From an uncultured Alteromonadaceae bacterium (GTDB lineage Bacteria > Pseudomonadota > Gammaproteobacteria > Enterobacterales > Alteromonadaceae), in the NCBI GenBank assembly GCA_947501935.1, contig CANMXU010000020.1:27282-91281 (forward strand): a stretch of DNA of 64,000 bases, written 5' to 3'. The notes below the pieces were generated by a model. That model saw nothing but the letters and a program-made list of their open reading frames with translations, had not been told where the DNA came from and made no database searches. Shown piece after piece: positions 34,207 through 43,179 of the stretch (positions within the stretch are counted from its first letter, which is position 1; each line of letters starts with the position of its first letter). The translations under genes were made by a program, and so were the position numbers.

Positions 34207-35838
34207 TTAAACTTTGAATTGCAGTGCTACTGTTTCTAGCTCTGAGGCTAGTTGAGTAAGCTGCTGACTAACGTCAACAACATCAGTAGATGATTGAGAT
34301 GACTCGGTTGCGCAAGCTTGAATATCGTCGACATGACCTACCATTAAACTAGATACTTGCTGCTGCTCTTCTGTTGCTGTAGCAATGGCACTGTTCATTA
34401 GTGCAATGGTATTAATGGTTTGTGTGATCACATCTAAACTTGTTCCCGCTTCGTTAGCACTTAATACACTCTGTTCAACGCTTTTGCGAGAACCTTCCAT
34501 TGTGGTGACCGCTTGATTCGCAGCAGATTCAAGCTGTTCTAAAATAAGGTTAACTTCTTGAGTCGACTCTTGGGTGCGTGACGCTAAATTTCTCACTTCA
34601 TCAGCAACCACAGCAAAACCGCGGCCTTGTTCACCTGCGCGCGCCGCTTCAATGGCGGCGTTTAAGGCCAGTAAATTGGTTTGTTCGGCAATACTTTTAA
34701 TGACATCCAAAACGACGTTCACTTTTTGGGTATCGTTTTGTAGTTTCACAATAGTATCTGAAGCTTCAATAATATGGCTTTCGAGTGACTTGATATTGGC
34801 TACCGTTGACTCAACCACAGCTTTGCTTTTATCTGCTTCTTCGTTGGCAGCATCGGCAGAATTTGACGCTTCCGCAGCATTTGAAGTGATCTCAGCAATG
34901 CTTAAGCTCATTTCATCAACCGCATGACGAGACAGTAAAACGCTGTCAGATTGTTTTGTCAGTGTATGCAAATTTTTTGCAGAAAGTTGAGACACCTTAT
35001 TAGCCGTTTCAGCAAGGGGTAGGGCGGTATTGACCACGTTTTGAATAACCCCTTGTAGTTTGGCAATAAAACTATTGAACCATAAAACCAGCTCGCCCAT
35101 TTCATCTTGGCTTGAAGTAGTTAAGCGTAAGGTTAAATCACCATTTTCTTGAGCAATCCCTCGCATTGACTGAATGATATCTCTAAGATTTTTATGAATG
35201 TTTTGAGCGATAGGAAGCGCTACGGCAAATAAAACAAACATGGTAATCGCGCCAATAATTAAGCCCAGTTGTGAGGTTTCGCTGGCTCGCTTGGTTACCG
35301 ACTCAAATGCATTTGTAAATGACTGATAACGACTCGTTTGAAAGGCGTTGAGATCATTTTGAACATTGGTTAACTGAGCTGTCATGGTTTGACTGCGCTG
35401 AGCTAATGTCGAAAAGTCGATGCTGCCATCAACCATTTGCTTTGAAAGGCTAAAAGCGTTTTGATAATAGATATTAAAGTCAGCTAGGATGTTTTCTAGC
35501 TGTTCATCGCTGTTTGCACGGTTATTGGTATTTCCACTAAAAGCTTTATTAAAGCTATATCGAAATTCATCCGCGTACTGATTAGCATTCGTTAATAAAT
35601 CACCCTCAGATAAAGTTGCCGCATTACCAAGTGTTTCTTTTATTTTATCTAAACGAACCAGTCCTAATTCCGCAGTTTGCAAGAGCTTGTATTCAACTTG
35701 ATAAGCCTGGGTTAATTGTACTGATATGTGGTTCATATTAAATAAGCTAACAGCTAAAAATAGGCCAAACCCCAATGTTCCAACAAAGGGGATCAGCAAA
35801 ATTTTGTACTTTACCGAGAGAGATTTTATAGAGAGCAT
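34207..35838 (-). CDS. Methyl-accepting chemotaxis protein
   Basis: 543 residues. TM1 (about 13-32), a four-helix-bundle periplasmic domain (about 35-190), TM2 (about 191-212) and a HAMP region precede the cytoplasmic signalling domain. The hairpin tip (NLLALNAAIEAARAGEQGRGFAVVADEVR) is highly conserved. There is no C-terminal CheR-tethering pentapeptide. It begins only 27 bp after the dehydrogenase gene at the end of the Weimberg cluster, so it may be transcribed with it and sense a pathway sugar or partner protein (inference). Confidence 0.92.
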   Translation of the reverse strand: MLSIKSLSVKYKILLIPFVGTLGFGLFLAVSLFNMNHISVQLTQAYQVEYKLLQTAELGLVRLDKIKETLGNAATLSEGDLLTNANQYADEFRYSFNKAFSGNTNNRANSDEQLENILADFNIYYQNAFSLSKQMVDGSIDFSTLAQRSQTMTAQLTNVQNDLNAFQTSRYQSFTNAFESVTKRASETSQLGLIIGAITMFVLFAVALPIAQNIHKNLRDIIQSMRGIAQENGDLTLRLTTSSQDEMGELVLWFNSFIAKLQGVIQNVVNTALPLAETANKVSQLSAKNLHTLTKQSDSVLLSRHAVDEMSLSIAEITSNAAEASNSADAANEEADKSKAVVESTVANIKSLESHIIEASDTIVKLQNDTQKVNVVLDVIKSIAEQTNLLALNAAIEAARAGEQGRGFAVVADEVRNLASRTQESTQEVNLILEQLESAANQAVTTMEGSRKSVEQSVLSANEAGTSLDVITQTINTIALMNSAIATATEEQQQVSSLMVGHVDDIQACATESSQSSTDVVDVSQQLTQLASELETVALQFKV

Positions 35839-35865
35839 AAGATTAGTTTTCGTTTACTTATATAA

Positions 35866-37437
35866 TTAGGCTATTGATGCAAGCGTGTATTGATTATTTA
35901 CAAAACGCATGAGTTTTAGTTTATTGTCATCGCGTAGCTCTTCGGGTAACAAAGCCTGAGGCATATCTTGATAGGCAATGAAACGAGTAAATCGACTGAT
36001 AGCATCACTACCAACACTGGTTGTTGCTGGTGAAGAACAAGCAGGGTATGGGCCGCTATGTTGCTGTGAAGCACAAACCTCAACACCGGTTGGGTAGCCA
36101 TTAACGATAAGTCTACCAACATGTTGTTCTAAACTTTGAGCTAAAGGCTGAGCCAATTCATCGTTTTCTTGACAATGAATCGTCGCGGTTAAGTTACCCT
36201 CAAGAGCCTCTGATACCGCAAGTAACTCACCTTCATTTTCACAAGTGACTAATAAGCTTATTGGACCAAACATTTCTTGGTGCAAACTCGCATCGCTTAA
36301 AAAAGCTTGGGCACTTGTTTCGATTAAACTATTAGGGATTTTTAGTTGACCTTCTGTCAGTTCAGTACCCGCTAAAACCTGCACTTGTGGGTGTTGTACA
36401 TAAGCGTCAATGCTTGTTTTTAAACCGCTAGCGATGCTTGGGTGCAACAAATAACCTTGATCAGCATCGTTTAAAGCATCGGTTAATTGCTGTTGAAATT
36501 GTTGATTTTTAAGGGTGACTATAGCGCCTGGTGACGTACAAAATTGCCCAGTGCCCATAGTGATTGACGCCGCTAGACCTTTGGCAATCGCTTGGCTTCG
36601 AGCGTTCATTGCTGATGGCGTAATAAATACTGGGTTTATACTACCCATTTCGGCGTAAACAGGAATGGGTTGTTTACGTGTTGCCGCCAGATCCATAATA
36701 GAACGGCCAGCGGTTAGTGAACCGGTAAATCCTACCGCTTGTATGTCTTCATTGAGCACCAAACTTTTCGCTAATTGCAAAGTACTGCCTTGCAACATTG
36801 AAATGGTAGATAAACTAAGTTGGCATTTTTCTAAGGCGCGCTGAGCCGCTATCATACAAAGTTCAGAGGTTGCCGGGTGAGCAGGGTGTGCCTTGATCAC
36901 TACCGGATTGCCTGCAGCTAAAGCAGAGGCAGTGTCGCCACCTAATACACCAAAGGCCAGAGGAAAGTTAGATGCAGGAAAAACTAACACTGGGCCGATA
37001 GGGCGCAACATTCTGCGTAAGTCGGGTTTCGGTGGTGTACGTTGGCTATCAGCGGTATCAATGCTTGCTCTAACCCAAGAACCATCGTTAAGCATGTTGG
37101 CAAAGGCTCTGATTTGATTGCAGGTTCTGCCACGCTCACCGGTTAAGCGTACTAAACCTAAGCCGGTTTCTTGATTGGCAACATTGAGTAATTGTTCACC
37201 TAAAGCTTCAATTTCATCGGCAAGTTGACATAAAAATGTTGCACGTTTTGAGGGTGATAAAGCTTTAAATGCATTAAAGCTGGTTACGGCACCTTTAACG
37301 GCGTGAGCACCATCATCAACCGTCGCACTGTGGTATTGTAAAATGCTTTGATTGGCAATCGGATCATGACTGCTAAATTCTTCACCTGATGTTGCTTGCC
37401 AAAGGCCATTTATAAAACTTTTTTGGGTTAACTGCAT
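35866..37437 (-). CDS. 2-ketoglutarate semialdehyde dehydrogenase
   Basis: 523 residues, an aldehyde dehydrogenase of the 2,5-dioxovalerate type. The N-terminal domain has LVFPASNFPLAFGVLGGDTASALAAGNPVVIKAHP. The catalytic glutamate lies in PVYAEMGSINPVF and the nucleophilic cysteine in GTGQFCTSPG. It performs the last Weimberg step, 2-ketoglutarate semialdehyde to 2-ketoglutarate with NAD(P)+. It is last of five cluster genes, 39 bp after the FAH-type dehydratase. Confidence 0.88.
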   Translation of the reverse strand: MQLTQKSFINGLWQATSGEEFSSHDPIANQSILQYHSATVDDGAHAVKGAVTSFNAFKALSPSKRATFLCQLADEIEALGEQLLNVANQETGLGLVRLTGERGRTCNQIRAFANMLNDGSWVRASIDTADSQRTPPKPDLRRMLRPIGPVLVFPASNFPLAFGVLGGDTASALAAGNPVVIKAHPAHPATSELCMIAAQRALEKCQLSLSTISMLQGSTLQLAKSLVLNEDIQAVGFTGSLTAGRSIMDLAATRKQPIPVYAEMGSINPVFITPSAMNARSQAIAKGLAASITMGTGQFCTSPGAIVTLKNQQFQQQLTDALNDADQGYLLHPSIASGLKTSIDAYVQHPQVQVLAGTELTEGQLKIPNSLIETSAQAFLSDASLHQEMFGPISLLVTCENEGELLAVSEALEGNLTATIHCQENDELAQPLAQSLEQHVGRLIVNGYPTGVEVCASQQHSGPYPACSSPATTSVGSDAISRFTRFIAYQDMPQALLPEELRDDNKLKLMRFVNNQYTLASIA

Positions 37438-37476
37438 GGGAATTCCTGAATGAGTAAATAAGGTTTGGGCCGAGTG

Positions 37477-38697
37477 TTATGAACATTGACGTAAGTATTG
37501 AATAAATTTATGTACGCCGTAATTCCATGGAGGAATAGCGTCACAGTAGTTGACCCAATTAATGAGGGTGCCAAGTTTTTCCGTCGATATTTCAACGCGA
37601 TCGCCGGGTAAATGGGTGAATCCATTGCCATCTTTTTTACGGTCATCGGTGGGGGCAAACATGGTACCGACAAATAACATCATGCCATCAGGGTATTGAT
37701 GTTCATTGTTTAGGGTTTGATCAACCAAGTTTTGTGGTGAGCGACTTATTTCACTCATTAAATTTTTACCTGAAGTAACAAAGCCATCAGTGCCGGTAAT
37801 GGTTAAACTCACCTCACATTGCTCAACGTCAACTAAAGAAAAACTGTCGTCAAATAGCCGAATAAAAGGGCCAATGGCTGATGCGCCGTTATTATCTTTT
37901 GCTTTACCGAGTAACAAGGCGCTGCGGCCTTCGTAATCGCGCAAATTGACATCGTTGCCTAAGGTTGCACCAATAATTTCACCACGGCTGTCAACGGCAA
38001 GTACAATCTCAGGTTCTGGGTTATTCCATATAGATTGACGCCTAACACCTATTTGCGCGCCACTGGTCACTGAAGACAATGGCTGAGCTTTTGAAAATAC
38101 TTCAGCATCAGGACCTATACCTACTTCAAGGTACTGCGACCAAATCCCTTGATTAATAAGTTCTTCTTTTAGTTGTTGCGCTTGTTCACTTCCCGGTACC
38201 AAATCACTTAAATTGTCGCCAATTACGTTTAAAATATTGGTGCGGATCTCAGTGGCTTTGGCGGCATCACCGCGTGCTTGTTCTTCAATAACCCGTTCTA
38301 ATAAACTTTTGGTGAAGGTGACTCCACAAGCTTTGGTGGCTTGAATGTCGTTTGGCGCTAACAGCACTATTTGTTCATTTTGTTCAATATCATTGTATTG
38401 ATTAAATAAACTCGCTGACAGTAGGTCGTTTAGGCTTGATATTACCTGCGATTGATTGTTTTTTATGGTGTTACATTTGTCGCTATCAGCAAATAAATCT
38501 GCCATGGTTAGGTAAACAGCACTAAGATCGTAGACTTGGCCTTTACTGACACTAATAATACGAGGGCCTGCAATACCGTTGCTGGCAAGTTTTGCTGGTA
38601 ACCAAACTCGGCCAACCCAAGTACCTTCATTGCATTGCTCGGGAAAGCTGTTTGCAATTGAATAATCTAGAACCGTATTGGCAATTGTAATATTCAT
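37477..38697 (-). CDS. 2-keto-3-deoxy-pentonate dehydratase (FAH family)
   Basis: 406 residues, larger than the hydrolase at 31655. An N-terminal extension is followed by an FAH-type core (YLEVGIGPDAEVFSKAQPLSSV, NNPEPEIVLAVDSRGEIIGATLGNDVNLRDYEGRSA with the acidic metal ligands, and GFTHLPGDRVEI). Members of this branch (XylX/AraD type) convert 2-keto-3-deoxy-xylonate or arabinonate to 2-ketoglutarate semialdehyde. This matches the flanking dehydrogenase and pentonate dehydratase. Confidence 0.86.
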   Translation of the reverse strand: MNITIANTVLDYSIANSFPEQCNEGTWVGRVWLPAKLASNGIAGPRIISVSKGQVYDLSAVYLTMADLFADSDKCNTIKNNQSQVISSLNDLLSASLFNQYNDIEQNEQIVLLAPNDIQATKACGVTFTKSLLERVIEEQARGDAAKATEIRTNILNVIGDNLSDLVPGSEQAQQLKEELINQGIWSQYLEVGIGPDAEVFSKAQPLSSVTSGAQIGVRRQSIWNNPEPEIVLAVDSRGEIIGATLGNDVNLRDYEGRSALLLGKAKDNNGASAIGPFIRLFDDSFSLVDVEQCEVSLTITGTDGFVTSGKNLMSEISRSPQNLVDQTLNNEHQYPDGMMLFVGTMFAPTDDRKKDGNGFTHLPGDRVEISTEKLGTLINWVNYCDAIPPWNYGVHKFIQYLRQCS

Positions 38698-38732
38698 AGT
38701 ATTTCCAATTTCTTAATTCATTCAGTCAAGTA

Positions 38733-39467
38733 TTAAAGGCTCATGCCACCATCAATAATAATATTTTCGCCACTCATGAAACTTGCTTCATCACTCGCTA
38801 ACAAGCTGGCAATGGCGGCAATTTCACTCGGTTGGCCAATTCTTCCCATAGGTTGACGCTCAATAAATGTTGCTAAGGCTTTGTCATAATCGCCGGTTTC
38901 GGCTAAGCGTTGGTCTAATGAAGGGGAATGAATGGTGCCAGGGCTAATTGAGTTACAACGAATACCTTTGTCAATAAAATCAGCGGCTACTGCTTTGGTT
39001 AAACCAATAATTGCCGCTTTACTGGTGCCATAAGCAAAACGATTAGCAACGCCTTTAACACTTGAAACTACAGAGGCAATGTTAATTATTGAGCCTTTTT
39101 GTTTGGCAATCATGCTCGGTAATACTGCTTGAATAAGGTGATAAGCTGAGCTGACATTAACCGCTAAGGTGGTTTGCCATTGCTCTTCGGTGCACGTTAG
39201 TGCGTTGCCGTTAAAAACGACGCCAGCGCAATTCATCAGTACATCAATATTTGGGTAGGCTTGAGCACAAGCGTTAATTTGCTCGGTGTTGGTAATATCT
39301 AAAATACGTGTTTGTATATTTTCAATACCGTCAAAACTGCTTAAAGCGGCTTCGTTGACATCGGTAGCTATAACGGTTGCACCTTGCTGGGCAAATAATA
39401 AGGCGGTTTCCTTGCCTATGCCTTGGCCAGCACCGGTAATTAATGCGGTTTTATTTAATAATTTCAT
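38733..39467 (-). CDS. SDR-family sugar dehydrogenase (pentose 1-dehydrogenase candidate)
   Basis: 244 residues. The cofactor loop is ITGAGQGIGKETA, then NCAG at about 79-82, catalytic YGTSK, and the C-terminal MSGENIIIDGGMSL. In the five-gene Weimberg cluster the expected missing step is oxidation of the pentose to its lactone, which this would fill. Its sequence also resembles DHRS6/keto-deoxy-fuconate dehydrogenases, so it may instead act on a keto-acid. Position between the FAH dehydratase and lactonase supports the sugar role (inference). Confidence 0.8.
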   Translation of the reverse strand: MKLLNKTALITGAGQGIGKETALLFAQQGATVIATDVNEAALSSFDGIENIQTRILDITNTEQINACAQAYPNIDVLMNCAGVVFNGNALTCTEEQWQTTLAVNVSSAYHLIQAVLPSMIAKQKGSIINIASVVSSVKGVANRFAYGTSKAAIIGLTKAVAADFIDKGIRCNSISPGTIHSPSLDQRLAETGDYDKALATFIERQPMGRIGQPSEIAAIASLLASDEASFMSGENIIIDGGMSL

Positions 39468-39500
39468 TAGTTTTTTTCCAAATAGATAAAATGCAGAGGA

Positions 39501-40385
39501 TTATTTATTTACGCTTGGGTAAACAAAACCTTGCGATTGCACGTTTACAGCAAATAAACCGCCCGACAGTGGAAATTTTTCAAGTTCTTGTTCCGATAAG
39601 CCGGTTGCTGCGGTCGTGATAAAAAGGGTATTTAGGTTTTCACCACCAAAACAGCATTTGGTGACATGCGGCACAGGGAGTTTAATGTCGCTAATTAACT
39701 GGCCATCAGGAGCAAAACAACTAACACGGCTGCCACCCCAGTGACATACCCATAAGTTTCCGTCAGTATCACAACACATGCCATCGGGATAACCATCTTG
39801 TTGATTAAATTGCAGATAAAGCTCTGGCTCGGCGATATCACCGTTATCAAAAAGCTCTGCTTTAAAGATTTTTCCTGACAAGGTATCGGTGAAATAGCCC
39901 CATTTACCGTCTTGGCTAAAGGTTGGTCCATTGGTGATGCAAATCTCACCGAACTTAGTCAGCTGCTCGGCACCGGTTTGCTTGTTAAAACGATAAAAAC
40001 GGCCACTGTTATCCGTTTGCTTATCGTCCATACTGCCAAGCCAATAATTACCGCGAGTATCGGCGCAGCCATCATTAAAACGGTTATCAGGTAAGTCGGT
40101 TTCTAAAGCACAAACAGGGCTGATTTCTTGGTTATCAAGGTTTACGTGGCTAATGCCATCTCGAAACGATGCTAACAAACCACCTTCAGTGCAGGGCACT
40201 ACGCTGCTAATATTGTTAGCAAACTGCCATGTTTTTTGATTGTCATCATCGCTAACATTTGGCTGATAGCGATGTAAACGAGAATTAATAATGTCGAGCC
40301 AATAAAGATAATTGTGCTCGGGGTGCCAAACAGCGCCTTCACCTAACTGTGCTTTCGCATCCCAAATACAGGTCACTTCATTCAT
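39501..40385 (-). CDS. SMP-30/gluconolactonase family lactonase
   Basis: 294 residues, six-bladed propeller family. Metal-site residues are visible: the glutamate of LGEGAVWHPE near the start, an asparagine in RFNDGCADTRGNYWLG at about 100, and the aspartate of GYPDGMCCDTDGNLW near 200. It opens the pentono-lactone formed by the dehydrogenase to give the pentonic acid (xylonate or arabonate). It lies 27 bp after the dehydratase gene. Confidence 0.9.
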   Translation of the reverse strand: MNEVTCIWDAKAQLGEGAVWHPEHNYLYWLDIINSRLHRYQPNVSDDDNQKTWQFANNISSVVPCTEGGLLASFRDGISHVNLDNQEISPVCALETDLPDNRFNDGCADTRGNYWLGSMDDKQTDNSGRFYRFNKQTGAEQLTKFGEICITNGPTFSQDGKWGYFTDTLSGKIFKAELFDNGDIAEPELYLQFNQQDGYPDGMCCDTDGNLWVCHWGGSRVSCFAPDGQLISDIKLPVPHVTKCCFGGENLNTLFITTAATGLSEQELEKFPLSGGLFAVNVQSQGFVYPSVNK

Positions 40386-40412
40386 AATAAAACCTCAAAT
40401 TAATCGTTAAAA

Positions 40413-42215
40413 TTAGTGTGAATTACGCGGAATGCCATGCGTTTTATGAATTTGCTTATAGTCGCCTTCAGTGGTTAAGGTGCCACCTTCACTTAACTGG
40501 TTTACACGGCTTCGATAAATTTCTTGCCACGGGGTTTGATTAACCACGGTGATCAATTGAACATTGTCTTTTCTACGGGCAAATTCAGCATCATCTATTA
40601 GCAAATTCACTTGATTAGTATTTAAATCAATGTGAATTAAATCGTTATCTTTGATATGGGCTAAGCCGCCGCCTACTGCAGCTTCTGGTGAAATATTTAA
40701 TATTGATGGGCTGCCTGAGGTACCACTTTGGCGACCATCACCCATGGTAGGTAAACAGGTGATACCTTGTTTAACCAAATAATCAGGCGGTAGCATGTTG
40801 ACTACTTCGGCTGAACCCGGGTAGCCAACAGGGCCGCAATTACGGATGATCAAAATGCAATCTTTGTCGATGGCTAAGCTCGGATCGTTAATGCGGCTAT
40901 GATAATCTTCAGGCCCTTCAAAAACCTTGGCTCTGACGGTAAAGGCATTGGGGGTTTTTGTATCGCTTAAATAGGTTGCCGTGAAAGCTTCATCGATGAC
41001 CGATTTTTTCATTAACGCGGAATCAAATAAGTTACCGCTCATAATGGCAAAACCTGCGTTTTCTCTTAACGGCTTATCGTATGTTTTGATGACTTTTTCA
41101 TCTTTACTGGCACTGTTGGTGTAAATATCGGCAACGCTTTTTCCGGTTACGGTAAGCACGCTGGTATCAAGCACGCCTGCTTTGATTAGCTCTCCCATTA
41201 CTGCAGGTACACCGCCAGCTCGGTGAAATTCTTCGCCTAAGTACTCACCAGCAGGTTGGCAGTTAACAATCAGTGGCGTAGTTTCGCCATGCTCTTGCCA
41301 GTCGTTAATATTGATATCAACATCTTTTAGATGATTAGCAATGGCTTGAATATGTGGTGGCGCATTGGTAGAGCCGCCAATAGCGCTACAAACCCGCATG
41401 GCATTATAAAATGATGCCTTGGTCATAATGTCAGAAGGTTTTAAATCTTCCCATACCATTTCCACTATGCGGCGACCGGTAAAATAGCCCATTTGCGCAC
41501 GTTCTCGGTAAGGCCCTGGAATGGAAGCACAGCCTGGCAGTGACATGCCTAACGCTTCAGCTAATGAATTCATCGTTAATGCCGTGCCCATGGTATTACA
41601 GTGGCCGGCACTTGGTGCAGACGATGAAACTTGATCCATGAAATTTTCATAATCAATTTCACCGGCGGCATATTTTTCGCGACATTCCCAAATAATACTG
41701 CCAGAGCCGACTCGTTTATCACCTTGCCAGCCGTTAAGCATCGGGCCACCAGAAAATACGATGGTAGGGATATCTACAGCGGCGGCTGCCATTAAGGTTG
41801 CCGGCGTGGTTTTATCACAACCTGTGGTAAGAATAACGCCATCAAGCGGGTAGCCATAAAGCACTTCTATTAAGCCTAAGGTTGCTAAGTTTCTATCAAG
41901 TGCCGCAGTAGGGCGTTTGCCCATTTCATGAATTGGGTGAACTGGAAATTCGAAGGCGATGCCACCAGCATCTCGAATACCTTCTTTTAATCGCTGAGCT
42001 AAAGCAAGGTGATGACGATTACACGGAGCTAAATCACTACCGGTTTGCGCAATACCTATAAGAGGCTTACCAGATTGTAATTCTTCACGGGTTAGGCCGT
42101 AGTTTAAATAGCGCTCTAAATAAATAGCGGTTTGATCAGGATTGCTTGAATCATTCATCCAAGCTTCGCTTCTTAAGGTTTTTTTGTTGGCTTTGTCACT
42201 GCTGCTCATTTGCAT
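40413..42215 (-). CDS. Pentonate dehydratase (IlvD/Edd family)
   Basis: 600 residues. Iron-sulfur cluster cysteines sit in TTGCDKTTPATLM, SAGHCNTMGTA and RVCSAIGGSTNAPPH. GGPMLNGW followed by RVGSGS is typical of the sugar-acid branch (L-arabonate/D-xylonate dehydratase) rather than amino-acid IlvD. It makes 2-keto-3-deoxy-pentonate, is the first gene of the Weimberg cluster and is probably transcribed from 42216-42483. Two close ATGs exist (42215 and 42209), and GGTGAG fits the second slightly better. Confidence 0.9.
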   Translation of the reverse strand: MQMSSSDKANKKTLRSEAWMNDSSNPDQTAIYLERYLNYGLTREELQSGKPLIGIAQTGSDLAPCNRHHLALAQRLKEGIRDAGGIAFEFPVHPIHEMGKRPTAALDRNLATLGLIEVLYGYPLDGVILTTGCDKTTPATLMAAAAVDIPTIVFSGGPMLNGWQGDKRVGSGSIIWECREKYAAGEIDYENFMDQVSSSAPSAGHCNTMGTALTMNSLAEALGMSLPGCASIPGPYRERAQMGYFTGRRIVEMVWEDLKPSDIMTKASFYNAMRVCSAIGGSTNAPPHIQAIANHLKDVDININDWQEHGETTPLIVNCQPAGEYLGEEFHRAGGVPAVMGELIKAGVLDTSVLTVTGKSVADIYTNSASKDEKVIKTYDKPLRENAGFAIMSGNLFDSALMKKSVIDEAFTATYLSDTKTPNAFTVRAKVFEGPEDYHSRINDPSLAIDKDCILIIRNCGPVGYPGSAEVVNMLPPDYLVKQGITCLPTMGDGRQSGTSGSPSILNISPEAAVGGGLAHIKDNDLIHIDLNTNQVNLLIDDAEFARRKDNVQLITVVNQTPWQEIYRSRVNQLSEGGTLTTEGDYKQIHKTHGIPRNSH

Positions 42216-42296
42216 ATCTCACCGAGGATTATTGATAATCACAGTATAGGAGCAGCGAATAAATAGCCGCTACGCCGTATGTATGCGGGTTCTAAT

Positions 42297-42308
42297 ACTT
42301 TTTTAACT
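42297..42308 (-). promoter_or_regulatory. GTTAAAAAAGTA motif (Weimberg operon)
   Basis: Read toward the pentonate dehydratase gene as GTTAAAAAAGTATTAG, its near end 82 bp before the start codon. Followed downstream by CCCGCATAC, similar to the CGCATGCG beside another copy at 47980. Confidence 0.55.
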
Positions 42309-42483
42309 TATCTTTTGTTTTAGATAATTCAAGCTCATAACTGGGTGATATTGTAGGTTACTGTTGATGTTATCGAACACTAAATAATCAAAGCGCTTAT
42401 TTTTGTGCTTGTAGGTGAGGGTTGCATAACCTGTTGTATTAAATGAATTAAATAATAAAAAGCAGGTTACGCGTTACTAAAAG

Positions 42484-43140
42484 TTATAAAACACCATATT
42501 TTTTGAGTGCATCTGACGACGACATGCCTGCTTCAATGGCTTTACGGACAACATTTTCTTTAGCCGCTTTTTCTAGGGCTTTTTCTATCACTTGTTGCTC
42601 TAGTTTTTGCGGAATGATTAATACGCCGTCCCGATCACCAAAAACCAAATCACCGGGCTCAATCCAAACGCCTTCAATTTCAATGGCACAACGGAAGTTT
42701 TGCACAAACGTACGTACACGTGAGTCTTGCGCGTATCCACCCGTGCTAAAAACTGGCCAGTTTTGTGCTAATACTTGCGGCGTATCACGATGCGGACCAT
42801 TGACGACTGCGCCAACGCCACCTCGTGTGCGAGCAGTAGCAGTAAGCAATTCCCCCCATAAAGCTGAGCTGGCACTGCCAGCGGATATATATACTTCTCC
42901 TGGCTCTATTTGGTCTAGTGCTTCTGTTAATAGGCCAAAAGGTTTTTCTTGTTCGCCATATACGTCACAGGTTAGAACTGGCATCGCGCGACCAGCAACT
43001 ATCATATCTGTGGTCATTGCTTGTACGTTTTGCGGCAGAAACTGATGATACTCTCCCAACTCATCTAGAATATCGCCGACCACTGGGGTATAAAGTTTTT
43101 CACGCATTAGCGCGAATAATTCGCTGTCATTTTTCCACAT
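42484..43140 (-). CDS. RraA-family protein (aldolase-like)
   Basis: 218 residues. The RraA/HMG-aldolase fold is clear: TPVVGDILDELGEYHQFLP, the motif VVNGPHRDTP with the Arg-Asp pair, and GDLVFGDRDGVLIIP with the conserved metal-binding aspartate. RraA itself inhibits RNase E, while HMG-aldolase members cleave pyruvate from 4-hydroxy-2-keto acids. The retained active-site residues and the last position in a hexuronate operon favour an aldolase or decarboxylase on a keto-acid (inference). It starts 39 bp after uxaC. Confidence 0.78.
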   Translation of the reverse strand: MWKNDSELFALMREKLYTPVVGDILDELGEYHQFLPQNVQAMTTDMIVAGRAMPVLTCDVYGEQEKPFGLLTEALDQIEPGEVYISAGSASSALWGELLTATARTRGGVGAVVNGPHRDTPQVLAQNWPVFSTGGYAQDSRVRTFVQNFRCAIEIEGVWIEPGDLVFGDRDGVLIIPQKLEQQVIEKALEKAAKENVVRKAIEAGMSSSDALKKYGVL

Positions 43141-43179
43141 AATATGTTTTCCTAATCGGTTATTTTATCTTTAATACAT

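Noticed and set aside
42503..43045. 180-codon plus-strand ORF antisense to the RraA gene
   Set aside because: Shadow frame of a well-supported gene, with no recognisable domain.
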